Shown here in pieces: positions 39,011 through 51,545 of a stretch of 64,000 nt of DNA (its first letter is position 1; each line of letters begins with the position of its first letter). The notes beneath the pieces were generated by a model, which saw only the letters and a program-made list of their open reading frames with translations, was not told where the DNA came from and did no database searches. The position numbers and the translations under genes are program-made. This DNA is from Sipunculus nudus (taxonomy: Eukaryota; Annelida; Sipuncula; Golfingiida; Sipunculidae): NCBI GenBank assembly GCA_026874595.1, contig CM049319.1, positions 12,739,601 through 12,803,600 of the forward strand. The letters are read 5' to 3'.

Positions 39011-39665
39011 AACATTTTTTGAGGTAGCATAGGTTTAATGTTGGTGGACCACAGACACTGGATTGTGGGCTGAACCGCACCATTGTATAAGCTCATATGT
39101 TCACTAAAAAGGGCTTTGTGGCCATGGAGTGGGTATTTAGATACAGTAATGAGCTGGACCACAACCATGGGAAGCCAAATCCATGAATTGATTAGACAGA
39201 AGTTATTTTCTTAGTCATATTTCAGAATCTTATCTCGACCAATATGTGATGCAAAATGGTATTGTTTCATGTATGACCATGCTGATATGGCATATATGAC
39301 ATTCATGTAAAATGTCTTGCAGAAATTCTCAGTTTAAATTATTCCCATTTCATGAAATGGGCAACAGTTCTCTTGCCAAATTCATGAAATGGGAAGCCCT
39401 CTTGAGCAAAGTACAGTAGAGCGTCATTTATCCGAAAGCCTCGGGAGACAAGCTTTTTGTTTGGATGAACCATCATTCAGATGAACGATTTCGCATGAAA
39501 TTGCTCTATGAATCAACTTGATTAGGCCTACCGCCGAGTTCGGTACATTACTAGATACTGACTGACCCAAATTGATAAAGCTAGCCCCTGACAAAAATGT
39601 GACAATATATTATAATATTATCGATCGATTTAATAAATTCGCCATATAGAACACATTATTATAAA

Positions 39666-41216
39666 ACTAGAATACGGGTAGTCGACAAGCGACTACTTGT
39701 ATCCGCCTTAATCAGAGTGGAACGGGTGAAGTGTTGCATATTAGCATGGATGTCTGCAGCCAAATTGTGTATGTAGGTTGCGCTACCTACCAAAAAATCC
39801 AGAAAGCTCTATACACATGCAAAACTTTGGCCCAATCGGTCAAACGGTTCCCAAGATATGAGCTTGAATATCTGCTGCATAAACTAGAATGCAGGTGGCG
39901 CCACCTGTCATAAAATCAAGAGAGCTGTCGGGGATGTATAAACTTGCAAAATTTTAGGCAGATATGTCAAACCACTGCCGAGATATGAGTGATTTTATCC
40001 CATGGCAGACAAACAGATGGGAGCTGTGCAAACATGGCTGCAGGTGGCGCCACCAGTTTTGCGTATGATAAAGAGCTATGTGAGATTTATACACATGCAA
40101 AATTTTGGCCCAATCGGTCAAACTGTTCCCTAGATATGAGCTTGGATGTCTGCAGCATAAACTTGATTGTAGGTGGCGCCACCTGTCATAAAATCAGAAA
40201 AGCTATCCAGGATGTATACGCATGCCGAATTTCAGGTGAATTAGTCAAGTCACTGCAGAGATGAGTGATTTTAACCCAAGGCAGACAAACAGATGGACAC
40301 TGTGCAAACATGGTTGCAGGTAGCGCCACCATTTGTGGTGTATGTTATAAAGCTCTCCAAGGGCTACATTTGTGCAAAAGAATTTTCCTGATCGGTCAAA
40401 CGGTTCCCGAGATATGAGCTTTGATGTCTGCAGCATAAACGTGAATGTAGGTGGCGCCACCTGTCATAAAATCAGAAAAGCTATCCAGGATGTATATGCA
40501 TGCCCAATTTCAGGTGAATTAGTCAAGTCACTGCAGAGATATGAGTGATTTTAACCCAAGGCAGACGAACAGATGGACACTTTGCAAACATGGTTGCAGG
40601 TGGCGCAACCATTTTTGGTGTATGCTATAAAGCTCTCCAAGGGCTACATTTGTGCAAAAGAATTTTCCTGATCGGTCAAACGGTTCCCGAGATATGAGCT
40701 TTGATGTCTGCAGCATAAACGTGAATGTAGGTGGCGCCACCTGTCATAAAATCAGAAAAGCTATCCAGGATGTATACGCATGCCCAATTTCAGGTGAATT
40801 AGTCAAGTCACTGCAGAGATATGAGTGATTTTAACCCAAGGCAGACGAACAGATGGACACTGTGCAAACATGGTTGCAGGTGGCACCACCATTTTTGGTG
40901 TATGTTATAAAGCTCTCCGAGGACTACATTTGTGCAAAAAAATTTTCCTGATCGGTCAAACGGTTCCCGAGATATGTGGGTTTATGTGTGGAAACAGACG
41001 CACAAACGGACGCAGAGCGCAAAGGAAAGGACAGAGGTCAAAACAAAATTGGGGCGCAGCAGTTCACATGTGACCCGAACATTATCCCAGGTTTCGGAAA
41101 ATTCCACCCAGCGGTTACGGAGGAGTTCTCCGGACACCTACGCGGCGGCCGCGGCGGCGGCGGCGGCCAGCTGAAAACATAGTATCCGCAAAACTCTGTT
41201 TTGGCGGATACAATAA
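39666..41216 (+). mobile_element. Hairpin-ended tandem-core element, family B, complete
   Basis: The 5' end ACTAGA is followed by a GTAGTCG-ACAAG-CGACTAC hairpin (39678-39696) and the motif TTGTATCCGCC (39697-39707). The body is about four tandem units of about 280 bp, each with one or two GGTGGCGCCACC-type palindromes. A unique GC-rich segment follows (41040-41175, including a GGCGGC run). The 3' hairpin is at 41182-41211, and the inverse motif GGCGGATACAA (41203-41213) is an exact match to the 5' motif. It is inserted in a Tigger element in BMAL1 intron 2. Short frames in the units are shadows of the repeat. Confidence 0.85.
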
Positions 41217-41461
41217 CATAATTATGCCCTGCGCTGGAAACAATCGGTATTGTGCCTACATCATGTCACGCATGGCTGCCATGATACCTAGAATGACCTG
41301 TCATGACCTCGAAAGTGCTGCCATCTCATGGCAGATGGGGTAACACCGGGAACCAATATACATGTACTGAATTTTTGTTGAAGTGACAAGCGAGAGGATC
41401 GGTTGAATGCACAAATACAAGATAATGTACACATTTTAGTTTCAAATAAATGAAACAAAAC

Positions 41462-41575
41462 ATAAATGTTGCTGATTGTAGTATTTTCGACATTGAATTC
41501 CCTGGCGAGGTCAGCTGGCTTGGTACCCGTGTCAAGTCTTGCAAGGATCAACAACTTGTCATCAACTGACAGGAC
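41462..41575 (-). pseudogene. CENP-B/Tigger-type HTH remnant of a transposase
   Basis: The minus-strand frame reads LSVDDKLLILARLDTG then KPADLAREFNVENTTISNI. This is the pattern of the N-terminal helix-turn-helix of CENP-B/pogo/Tigger transposases (Leu-rich helix 1, ArgXXXGXXXXXLAREF, then TISNI in the recognition helix), which binds the element's terminal repeats. No ATG starts the frame, and after TISNI the sequence turns into unrelated AT-rich sequence, so neither the second DNA-binding half nor the DDE catalytic domain remains. An HTH_Tnp_4-type origin is an alternative. Placement inside Tigger-type termini supports the first reading. Confidence 0.6.
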
Positions 41576-42370
41576 ATGCGATTACGTGACTGCATTGACG
41601 AGTTAGAGTTAACAGTATGTAAAAATTCATATGGAGAATAATCAGGATGAGCAGTAAATCGTGTTTACATTCACTATCACAATAGTTTAATCAGCTTCGT
41701 AGCATGGTTAATAAAAAGCTAAGACTTCCTCAACTGCAATCGTAAGCAGCGACTCTAGCTGATCAAAATTCCCAAATATATTGGGTAGAAATAATCTGGC
41801 CAATAGACTTAGTAAGTAAATAATGGCAGCGCATATAAATTCAACCACTGCCAATGCACCGTTGTATACTCAAAGCCTGGGCGACTACCGGAACAAAGAT
41901 CAAAGCTATTCTTAAAGCCACCCTGATCAAGCTGATCCGTGGACTACACAAATTGGTGAGGCTGAGTTTATCACACCTACAACCTGCTGTCAGCTACTCA
42001 GTTATGATATGTTGTAACATTTTGTTTGTACAGGTTGATTACCCGGCCTGGGCATTCTGATTAAAGCGAGGTCTACCCTGGCCGTCGTGGCGGTGTTTTT
42101 ACACCTACTGCCTAGGCTCGGCATTAATCAGTCGGCAGTATGTATCACTGCTGATGTGGCTACTTTTGTTTTGAATCATATGATCTTTTATTCCATTTTG
42201 ATTTGATATTTTTGTAATTTTTCGGATTTTGGATAAATGGTCAAAATTTCGGTTCTCAGGTTTTTATTTTGGATGAAAGATTTTTCAGATAAATGGTGTT
42301 CGGATATTCAACGTTCTACTGTAGTAACTCATATCATAAACTGGGCAAAATATGCCATTTGAGGCATAAC

Positions 42371-42430
<60 letters not shown>
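42371..42430. repeat. (TA)n microsatellite
   Basis: About 28 TA units with one TG interruption, grading into CA repeats, 120 bp left of BMAL1 exon 2. Confidence 0.9.
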
Positions 42431-42435
<5 letters not shown>

Positions 42436-42549
42436 TACATATCATGTATGTATACAAAAAGACCCAGGCATTATGAACAATTAAGCTTTGAACAGGCTTT
42501 CAGAAATGACCAGTCCACCTGTGTGGCTGTCACAGCCAAGCTAGCTTAC

Positions 42550-42721
42550 CTGACCGATCTTCTGCCAACAATGTCCATTGCTGGTTTTGGCGGGATATTC
42601 TTCACGGCTGCTTGGCTGGTGTTAGCCACCTGTAGTGGGGAGGGCTTGGCTGCAGGAGCCGCCACGTATTTGGCCGGCAGTCCTGTTGTCACGGCCACTC
42701 CTAGTGTTTGGGTGCAGCCGC
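42550..42721 (-). CDS. BMAL1: BMAL1 exon 2 (Ala/Pro-rich N-terminal segment)
   Basis: Internal exon of 172 nt with a pyrimidine-CAG acceptor (AG at 42723-42722) and a GTAAGC donor (GT at 42549-42548). It is clearly richer in G+C than the AT-rich introns around it. It completes a Ser codon from exon 1, encodes 56 further residues, and leaves AG, which joins C of exon 3 to make Ser. The peptide is low-complexity, rich in Ala, Pro, Val and Thr (for example GLPAKYVAAPAAKPSP) and ends PKPAMDIVGRRSV. No domain is recognised. The exon length is not a multiple of three, and its borders have different phases, so skipping it would shift the frame before the bHLH. A decayed Tigger element ends 229 bp to its left. 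Confidence 0.78.
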
Positions 42722-42927
42722 CTGAGGAAACATGAAAATGACATGTGGTGACTTAATCTGTGGCTCCTAAGCCCAATTAGCCCATCAATTAGTGCACCTA
42801 ATTATCACGGGCAGGTGATACTATTGTTGTTAAACATGAATTACTGACTGAACACTAGAACTTGTATGTAACAATATCAATTATCAAGATACTAATAATC
42901 TTGATATTTATGAAGTTTAATACATTA

Positions 42928-42949
42928 TATATATATATATATATATATA
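42928..42949. repeat. (TA)n microsatellite
   Basis: About 11 TA units in BMAL1 intron 1. Confidence 0.85.
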
Positions 42950-43806
42950 AACATCTTAATGTGATATTGCTGCATTTCTGTATGATTGCAGTATCTGCAC
43001 CATTTATTAATTCTCTTATATTTGAACATGTATATGCACAGCAGTCTATGTCAAATACCAGTGTGAAAAGTACAACACTCAAGTCTGGAGGTTTGGTTCC
43101 ACTGATGTATAGAGATTATATTAGTGTGATTAAAACTGAAAGGAAAACATGATCACAAAATACAATGATGTACCTTCTGCATGTTCCCTCATCAGCTCAA
43201 TTAATTATCAAATACCACGTTTATAATTGAGTGGGTGAGCCACTGCTGTTGTACCATTCAGGCATATTAACGACTAGACATACTGTGTTGTTCATAAAGC
43301 AAAGAATAATACATTTGATGAAAAGACTTGTGGGGTTCTCCAAGGCTCCTAAGCTCAATTAGCACCTATATTAAACTACAACCTAGGTTATTAAGAAAAT
43401 GAGATTAGGTGGGCATTTGATGCTATGTGTTGATTAACGCAAAATTTTGGGTGGAAACATTGATTCAATGGTCATGACTTCCATTCAAGAGTGGCAGTGC
43501 TACCATCCAAGAAAGATGAAAATCCATGCATACTTCATTACAATCATCATCATAATTACAGAATTATCAATTCAAATACTGGACATAAAAATAAACATGA
43601 AATACTAATTATCTGCTGAAAATGTCATTCATAATTTATGTCCATACAAAAGATGAAATCCATACAATATTCCTTTCGCTTGACATATACCATTGTAATT
43701 CACCGTGTGTGGCATCAACTCATTCTTTGTATTCATGCATTACAAGTCTGAATAAAAACGTGATTGTTTGTTGTCTTATCATTTGGTTCTTAGCGGACTT
43801 AATATC

Positions 43807-43814
43807 TCCACGTG
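43807..43814. promoter_or_regulatory. CACGTG E-box in BMAL1 intron 1
   Basis: CCACGTGACA contains the canonical E-box recognised by CLOCK:BMAL1 dimers. Single palindromic hexamers are common by chance (others occur near 3028, 3466, 26480, 31012 and 36883), so function is only a possibility. It lies in a slightly CpG-richer part of intron 1. Confidence 0.2.
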
Positions 43815-43899
43815 ACAAGTTACCCTTCAGTGCACTAGTGCAACCACAATACCAGGTCGCACCAGTGGACTTGCTTTGTGCAACAGGGGTCTAGGATCG

Positions 43900-44730
43900 T
43901 AGCTGATTATGCCCGTTATTTGGCGAAGGGATTAACCCAACGACAGTCATTAATAAGATAAACGGGAAAAGCCTTTCAGACGATCGTTATTAATGAGATC
44001 AAAGTGATTAGATAGTGATAGGGATTATTTCCTTATGGTATTAATTGCGCATATATAATCACCAGAAAATCCTTTATAGCTGCTCCTCATAGCATGTAGG
44101 CAATGGCCTAATTTTGAAAATTCATTTTTGAACTTGATGGGGATGATTTTGTTCTTGTATAATTTGCGCATATATGATCATCAGAAAATACTCTTTAGTT
44201 CAAAATAACGTCCATGGAGGGAGGAAAAATTGCTTCATTTTTAGAGTTCATTTTCAACTTTTAGCATTGGATTTTTTTTCGCAGGGGGTTTCCGCGAGGA
44301 GTTTGCATTTCTATGTTACACGGAAAGTCTGACCCTCGTCGCACGAAGCACTCCGTTTTTTTAAGTCTCCTACAGCTGTGCAGCAATGATAAAGGCCAGA
44401 AGGAACGTACAGTAAAGCCCGTAAAGGAGGAGAAGTAGATAACGTTTAAAAATTTAGGAAGTAATGCTGTAATCTGGCGAGTTTCAAAGAGCGCAAGGCA
44501 CTAAATCTGGCGCTGCTTTTGTTATAAAACATATTTGTTTAAATTTTAAAAACAGTATTGACTAAACAAATAAGGTGACATGCCTTAGGCACAGATCTGG
44601 CATGTGGAATGCCTATCTGGCAAAACGAATCGCTTCATGTCTACAGTGATTTTCAGAAGGTTCCAGATGGTATCCAGGGGCAAACACATTGAAAACTTGC
44701 ATGACGCCATGCAGGTTCATATGAATTATT
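43900..44730. other. Gene-free intronic patch, somewhat CpG-rich
   Basis: Two loosely repeated phrases (GCGCATATATAATCACCAGAAAAT and GCGCATATATGATCATCAGAAAAT, near 44047 and 44165) indicate a roughly 120-bp duplicated unit. No exon recognised. Confidence 0.4.
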
Positions 44731-44732
44731 CT

Positions 44733-44808
44733 CTCAACATCCATTCCACATGCCACATTCCACATGCCGCATTCCACATGCCACATTCCACATGCCGCAT
44801 TCCATACA
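44733..44808 (+). repeat. 14/28-bp minisatellite
   Basis: Alternating units ATTCCACATGCCAC and ATTCCACATGCCGC, about five in a row, so the true period is 28 bp made of two 14-bp halves differing at one base. Confidence 0.88.
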
Positions 44809-44809
44809 T

Positions 44810-45574
44810 AAGGAATCTTAGCCTAATACTTTCTTAAAGTACTTTAAAATACTTTCTGGTCAAGACATATTTCCTCTAAAGATTCTTTCTAATTAATGGA
44901 GAATTAATTCACTTTGAGCCTTCCTCAGGAACGGACTTCTCTAATGCTGTTATTATATGCTGTAAGTGTTATGCACTATGCCATCATAATTAGCACAAAC
45001 TTTTCTTTTGTCACATTATGCTGAATTCTGGTGAGTGTACGGTTCTTTTGTGTCACCTTAGCAACTAAAGGTAAAAAAGGTCTGATCTAAAATACTGATG
45101 GATGACAAGACAAACAAAGATGGATAAAGAACAATCGTCTATAAACTACGTCAGCAGATTACCTCATTCAGAAAAGACCACATGGTTTTCACTCAGTATA
45201 ATGGAAAAGGTTTTTACAATTACTGAATGCACACTCTAATGGCACTTTAATTAAACTCATCTAATAAAATCACTTTTTCCAAAACATCTCTGGGTTTGTT
45301 GTCTATATAAAATATTACAAAAAATCTAAAATATCTGGAGCATACTTAATTGAGAAAAGAAACTTGCATCTGAGTTATTTTAATTTAGGTTGATAATTGA
45401 AGGTTATTTAGTACGCAGGCCACAGATTTTTCTGTCATAATATATTTTGCACACATAAACTGACATGAAATATGTGATATATGAGACAAAATTTCAAATC
45501 TAATCAAGGCACTATCCTTTTTCCTTTATCCAATTTTATGTAATTCTTATCTTATAATATGCAAACTTCCTTTC

Positions 45575-45575
<1 letters not shown>
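44810..45575. other. Gene-free intronic stretch
   Basis: AT-rich; no exon, RNA gene or repeat recognised. Confidence 0.4.

Positions 45576-45578
<3 letters not shown>

Positions 45579-45646
<68 letters not shown>
45579..45646. repeat. (TC)n-(TA)n compound microsatellite
   Basis: About 14 TC units followed by about 18 TA units. Confidence 0.92.
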
Positions 45647-45651
<5 letters not shown>

Positions 45652-47114
45652 CAGGAGACGAAATAATGCCTTTCAGCCTGTTTCAGACAAGCAAATATGT
45701 GCAAGGAAAGGCATTTTTCATTTTGTACCAATCAACATTAGTCAACATTAGTAGCTGACAATTAGTAACCACAAAACACAATAACAAATTTTATAGGTGT
45801 AGGTCTTCCACTGACTCTTTATATTTCCTATTTAATTGATCTATAATTTCTTATACTTTCCAACACTTAGACCCTCATTTCCTATATTTTCCTGTTTTTT
45901 TTTCACTGCACAATTTTGTTTTTGATATAAATGTATTACTGTGGAAATCATTCAGTTCTTTTTGTATGCAAGTGAGCATACAGGATGGCATGTAAGATGG
46001 CAGAATCAGGTTTTACACTGAGCGAAGTGCGACTGACAGACTTAATGGTAGGATGCATCTTTAGTGGAAAGGCAAATTTCTTTGGAAAGCTGAAAATTTC
46101 AAAGCATTTCAATCCCTGTATTTAGTGGTTCTTACTGCACCTGGCCTGCCTCTTTGCCTCTATATGAGCCCCTATTCTAAAATCCTGTAAGTGCCTCTGG
46201 CACAATTAAACTAGGAATTACAAATATTTCATGGAATTCTCAATATATAATATTACTTTTTAAACAACCAATCAAGTGTGAACATGTGAAATAAACTGCT
46301 TTGAACTCAAATAATTATACTCCTTTCCACACCCCCTTTATCTGGTTAAATGATCAATCAAGTACCTGCTCATTAAAATGACAAAACTGGGATGGAAAAA
46401 ATGAAGAGGTTCATTATGCCCTGGTTATGATGTCAGTAATCACAGTTATACTGTGATATTATACAAAATATGCAAAAGGATGTTCCCTTGAAATGCACTG
46501 AACTGCCGGTTTAACATAATTGAATCTACCTCCACAGTGTTTCTTCATAACAGTCAAATGTAAAAAGTACTAATTCTAGGACTGGCAATCTTGCTTCATT
46601 ACATGTAGTACAAATTTTTAAACTAAAGTAGCTCAACAGTAATTATTAGGCACACAGACGTATGGCAAAGAAAACAAAGCAAATTACATTAATTAACTGC
46701 TTTATACAAGCAGATGGTGATTAGGGATGGTTCTGCTATTCTAGGAATACCTTGATACACATGAGAGACAGATGCGAGGCCTCAGGCTCTGAACGGCCAT
46801 CTATGTAACCATTAAGCTTTATCCTGCTCTCTATATAAAGATCAACTGTCCCTGCACTGTCCAGAGAGGGCACAGTGCTTTAAAGCCACCAATGGGTGCT
46901 TTACCTATGCATGGGCCAGGAAATATAGCATTAAGTAGGCCTTTGTTTGAAAAATTTAAAATGTCTTCTCTGCATTAGCCATTTAAAACAAATTGTCCAT
47001 TTACAATCCTTTATTATTAAGTGCATAACTGCTCTGAGTTTGAAGTATAATCAAGAATGATATGCAGCAACCACAGTGCCTGTTCTCTATGATACTGGAA
47101 TGTTCTCTGTGAGA

Positions 47115-47400
47115 TAGTGAAGGTGCCGTGGGTTCATGGCCTCAGTCAGGAGGGGTACACATTAATCCCTGTTTGTGTGTTTGTGTATTTGTGTGTTTGT
47201 TCACAAATTATCTCAAGGAATCAAGAATGGAATCTCATGAAAATTTCAAGACTTTTCAGGAATAGGCCAATGAAGAAAAGAGAAGGTTTTGGTGTGGATC
47301 GAGTGCATGTTCCGGAGTCAGGTTCTTTATAAAGGTATCCCAAAACAGGGACTCCTAACATGGAAGAGGCTGCTTGCATTACTTAGAATGCAGACTTCTA
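47115..47400 (+). repeat. Dispersed repeat, second copy of the 11460-11760 family
   Basis: Shares GTGTGTTTGTTCACAA, GGCCAATGAAGAA, TTTTGGTGTGGA and TAGAATGCAGACTTC in order with the first copy, and has a longer GTGTTT-rich run. Confidence 0.6.
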
Positions 47401-48689
47401 GGTACTTAGACCTGGTGCAAGCCTGCTGTTTTATAAAAGTTACAATTTACATTAGTCACATAACAGTTTTCCATATCTGCTCAACCTTGCGCTATACTAC
47501 CTGTAAAAACATTCATATTCATGAAGCAAACCCTTAATATTATGAAAAGCTTATCTTCATATTTTTTAGTAGCCCTTGCTTTTTAAAAATAGGACATCCC
47601 CCCTTATGAAAATTAAATATGATTTTTACCTCTGTTTAACATCCAAATTTCAGACCTAAGTAATTTGTAAATAATAATTACCTGGACCAAAGTACTGGAG
47701 TATCCCTTCCAGCCCTGAAGTCCAGAAAGCATTTTAACCATTAATTAGATATCCCATTTCACATCTATCATGACTGTGAATATTAAGAACAAACTGCAAA
47801 AGCTTACACAGTGCAGTGTATGTATGATTGAACTGACATTCATTTCAGATAGCATACTTTAATTCAAAAGAAGAAACAGACCAGCCACAAAACTGCAAGC
47901 CAAGGAATGATGTATAAACAGCAAAATGGCTGTTTTTGCACACCACAGAGCCAATTTGAATCAGCGTCAGTTGGAGATACTGGGAAAACTTTTCAGTACA
48001 GATGAAAAGACTTAAATGCATTAGCACTGCAGTGCTTTTTACAGTATGTGATTGTCATCTTTAGCTGCAGATGGAAGCCATTATGATTACAATTATTGAT
48101 GAAATTAGCATCATTCCACAGGAGAGAAAATCAGTTCCTGTTTTATACCATAACAAGGGCCCAAGGACCTGATGCTCATCTGTTCATACTGCATATGACA
48201 CTTCAGAGAAAAATCAATACTTTTGTATTTTAATATATGCTCTATTTCACACAGGAAACCAGTACATTTAATAGTGGAAACTGTTGCTGAGACTATACAG
48301 CTGATAAGGTGTCTCCCAAAACCTTTAAGCTGTTCAGCTAGAGTTACTCTGCCCCTCTAACATAAAAAAGTCCATCCAGATGTCAGAGAGACAATCGGTT
48401 TTAACAAGAATCACACTGTAAGATTCGACAAGAATGTAAATATTTTTTCGTAATTTTTTTACCATTCCTAACGGCCTTTAGGTACACTGCCACTTAAAAT
48501 AAACCTGAGAGATCCGAGCTATATTCATGGGCTTTCTGTCAACACCTAGCATGAATGCCAAAAATTTAGCATGACACAGGAAATAACTTATTACTATAGA
48601 GATGGATTTACAGTTAGGTCTGTGAGTTCACATGTATGCTTTTGTTAATTCATCACTCTTAGCTGAATGTTAAGTTAACCAGCTGGCAC

Positions 48690-48849
48690 TGGCTTCTGTG
48701 GCTCAAGGGGTAGAGCACAGGACTCAAAGCTGGAAAGTCATGAGTTCAAATCTCAGCCAAGGAGGTTGGATTTTCACGGTTGGCCCTCCCAGGGTGAGCG
48801 CTCTGCTCTGTGGTAGTGCCCCACAGCCATGTTTCACTCACAAACAAGG
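48690..48849 (+). repeat. tRNA-derived SINE
   Basis: The tRNA-like head has an A box in TGGCTCAAGGGGTAGAGC (about 48699-48716) and a B box GAGTTCAAATC (about 48742-48752). The unrelated body after it contains GTGAGCGCTCTGCTCTGTGG. It ends next to the hairpin-ended element starting at about 48850. The acceptor stem does not pair, so this is a SINE head and not a functional tRNA. Confidence 0.7.
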
Positions 48850-51432
48850 GACCTATGGGTCACGGCGCTCAGCTGTTATATATGATTAAAAAATATGATT
48901 TAGGAATGAGCTGGTTTGGTGTGGTAATAAATATAAGCTTTATTATGAGTTGTTGGTGTTTAGCTTATGTATGATTATGATATTATCTTTGGAGACAGGG
49001 AAGAGGATTGATTTCATTTATTTTATTAACAAATGGAGTACTATTGTCACACAGATTTTGACTTGGCCATATAACTTATAAGCAGAACATATGATATAAG
49101 AGTTTAACTATTTATTAAAAAAAAATTACAAATATTGTCCCAAATATAATTTTTATTAAAAATAATAAGAGAATCTTATGATTTTTTAAAATGAAATATA
49201 ACTGAAATGATTATTAAAATAATATTAAAGAATATATTCATGAATGCATTCATGAATACATTTTGAAAGTATTTGCACTGGTATTCATATACTTTCATTT
49301 TTACCTGAATTCCAATTCTTTATGCAAGACATTTTATAATGGATTACATATTCATATTTGTATTTAAATACAATTGCTAAGTTTTCCCACCATTACTGGC
49401 ATTTATTCAGTTTTCACCAAACAATTATGTTGAGAATCCAGAATATACAAAATTCACACATTTAAATTATGATCAAAAGTACCTGGTTTTATGGCTTTTA
49501 TTTATATTAAAAAAAAAATGTAATATATTCATTTTGGACTAATTTCACATCAATGTACACACTAGACACAGTAGGAATCTAGATTAATAATATCAACTGC
49601 ATCTTTGTCTATCATTAATTTCCTTCATATGATCCCTAATGATTAGTAATGAATAATATGATTTACTTTTTTATCATTAAAATTGAACTGAAAAATACCA
49701 TAGGTGACTGCATGGTGTTATTTGGAGTACGTGACATTCTATCCATTGATACAAGATTCTTTTATCATCAGTAACTGCAAGTTGATTTCCTGTTATTATA
49801 AACTAACAAATTCTTTTTTATTTTTCTTTAATTTGTTATTAAAAAACAATAAAAATTTATTAATTTATTGTTAATTGTTATGTTGTTGGTTAAAACTACT
49901 AGATGAGTTGGGTTGGACACCTGGATCAACTGTGGCTGGCCATAAGCTGCCTACCTGCAACAGTGTATGGCTCGCCTCAAGCATGCATAATTTGCTGAAA
50001 GTTCAACAAGGTCAACATACAGGTCACTCAGGAGGGGCTGGAGAGAGTTAAGGTCTGACATGGTCTCATAAAAACATTAATAAAAGCTACAATTTTTGGC
50101 CAATTTCTTTCAGCTTTCTAAACTAAAAAGCTGAAATCCTTGTGTGCATGATATGAAAATTATATCAACCGTGCTCACAGGAAACAAATGTGCCATGGTC
50201 AAAGTTGGGCAAAATTTAAGGTACTAATTTTATATTTATACTAATAACATATAAAATTTGAAACATTCAGGACTAATTTGGGGTATTCAATTGAATCTTG
50301 ATTAAATAATGTTACATCCCTGGCAAAAAAACTCTAGCTTCAGCAATCCCCTTGTTAAGGGAGTAAATATATTTCTTGATTTTTTACATAGTGCATTATG
50401 TTTGGGCCCATAACTTAAAACAATTACGCAATACTGACATCATTTCTGGCATATGCATAGAAAATGTATAGAAAAATATGTATATTATATATGATTAAAG
50501 TCCCATCAGTGGTTTTGATATTAGGCAGTCTTGAAGTGTAACAATGGGTTTTTAATGGAAAAATGAAGTTTTTCATTAATATCTCGAAGGTATTAAGTCC
50601 TAGTGACCAAATTCTTGGCATGGTAGGGAATTTTGGAGACATCTAATTGTATGCCAAATTTTAGGAACTGAGAGCTGAAGCTGGGGAGCTGAGCTCTTGC
50701 AAACTGCATAACACTAGCTTGATGTAAACAATTTGTTACATGGTGCTTGAAAACTTGAATAAAATCTACAGTTTTTGATCAACTGGTTTCAAATTTTTGG
50801 TGTTAACAGACAAAATGCTAACAAAAACATGCTGCGAAAATTAAATCCACAGTACTTACAGTAAAAGAACGTGCCATGGTCAAAGTTGGGCAAAATTTAA
50901 GGTACCAATTTTTTATTTTTGTTAATATTTTAAAAAATTTTAAAGATTTTGATCTAATTTTGGGTATACAATTTAATTTTGATAAATTAAAGTTATATTA
51001 CTGGAAAAAAAGTCCATAGCTTTAACAAGTTTTGTGTTAAGTGATCAAATATCTTTCCTGATTTTTTACAGAATGCATTATGTTTGGGCCCATAACTTTT
51101 TTAAATTATATAATACAGACATAATTTCTGGCATGTACATAGGAACTATATAGAAGAATATTTATGGTAAATATGAGAGAAAACAGATGAGTGGTTTTGA
51201 TATTAGACAAGATATTAGTCGCAAAGACCCAGTTTTAGGCTTGGTAGGAGATCTTGGGGACATCTAACATTATGCTGAATTTTGAATTCCTAGGTCTTAC
51301 GGTTTCAAAACGTGCCACATCTACGGACGGACGGACGGACGGACGGACGGACGGACGGACGGACAGACGGACGGACGACGGACAATGGACCACGACTATA
51401 GCTCAGATGACTTATAGTCAGCTGAGCTAAAA
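48850..51432 (+). mobile_element. Hairpin-ended (GGAC)n element, family D, long copy
   Basis: The 5' end has a GACC-TATG-GGTC hairpin (48850-48861) and GCTCAGCTG (48867-48875). The 3' end has a perfect (GGAC)n run (about 51323-51360), then the hairpin with right arm AGTCAGCTGAGC (51416-51427) and A5. Two internal units of about 600 bp (50160-50690 and 50820-51430) start at GTGCCATGGTCAAAGTTGGG and match 28120-28740. The AT-rich segment 48900-50100 between the 5' end and the first unit may be foreign, so the pairing of the ends is tentative. Confidence 0.55.
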
Positions 51433-51435
51433 AAG

Positions 51436-51545
51436 TGCATCTTTGGGGGGTTCCTCGGTGTTATGACCCAGCAAAGGGGATGATTACACACCCAGGTACC
51501 ACAGGTGTGGTAGACATTAGGCCTGGGTGACACCAGGATACAACA
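51436..51545 (+). repeat. SINE body fragment between two family D elements
   Basis: TTCCTCGGTGTTATGACC, ACACCCAGG and TGGTAGACATTAGGCCTGGG match the body of the minus-strand SINE at 22905-23165. No tRNA-like head is present. Confidence 0.6.

Larger units (their letters stand above)
39414..42321 (-). mobile_element. Decayed pogo/Tigger-type transposon hosting another element
   Basis: Left end CAGTAGAGCGTCATTTATCC and inverted right end CAGTAGAACGTTGAATATCC, both continuing with GAA, flanked by TA (39412-39413 and 42322-42323). This is the classic Tigger terminus pattern. Inside, on the minus strand, a remnant CENP-B-type helix-turn-helix survives (41462-41575). Much of the left half is displaced by the hairpin-ended element at 39666-41216. 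The coding region is otherwise unrecognisable. Confidence 0.8.

Noticed and set aside
39989-41182. Several 60-90-codon frames such as those starting MAPPTFTFML or MILSHGRQ
   Set aside because: They recur with the tandem units of family B and mirror the repeat, with no protein resemblance.
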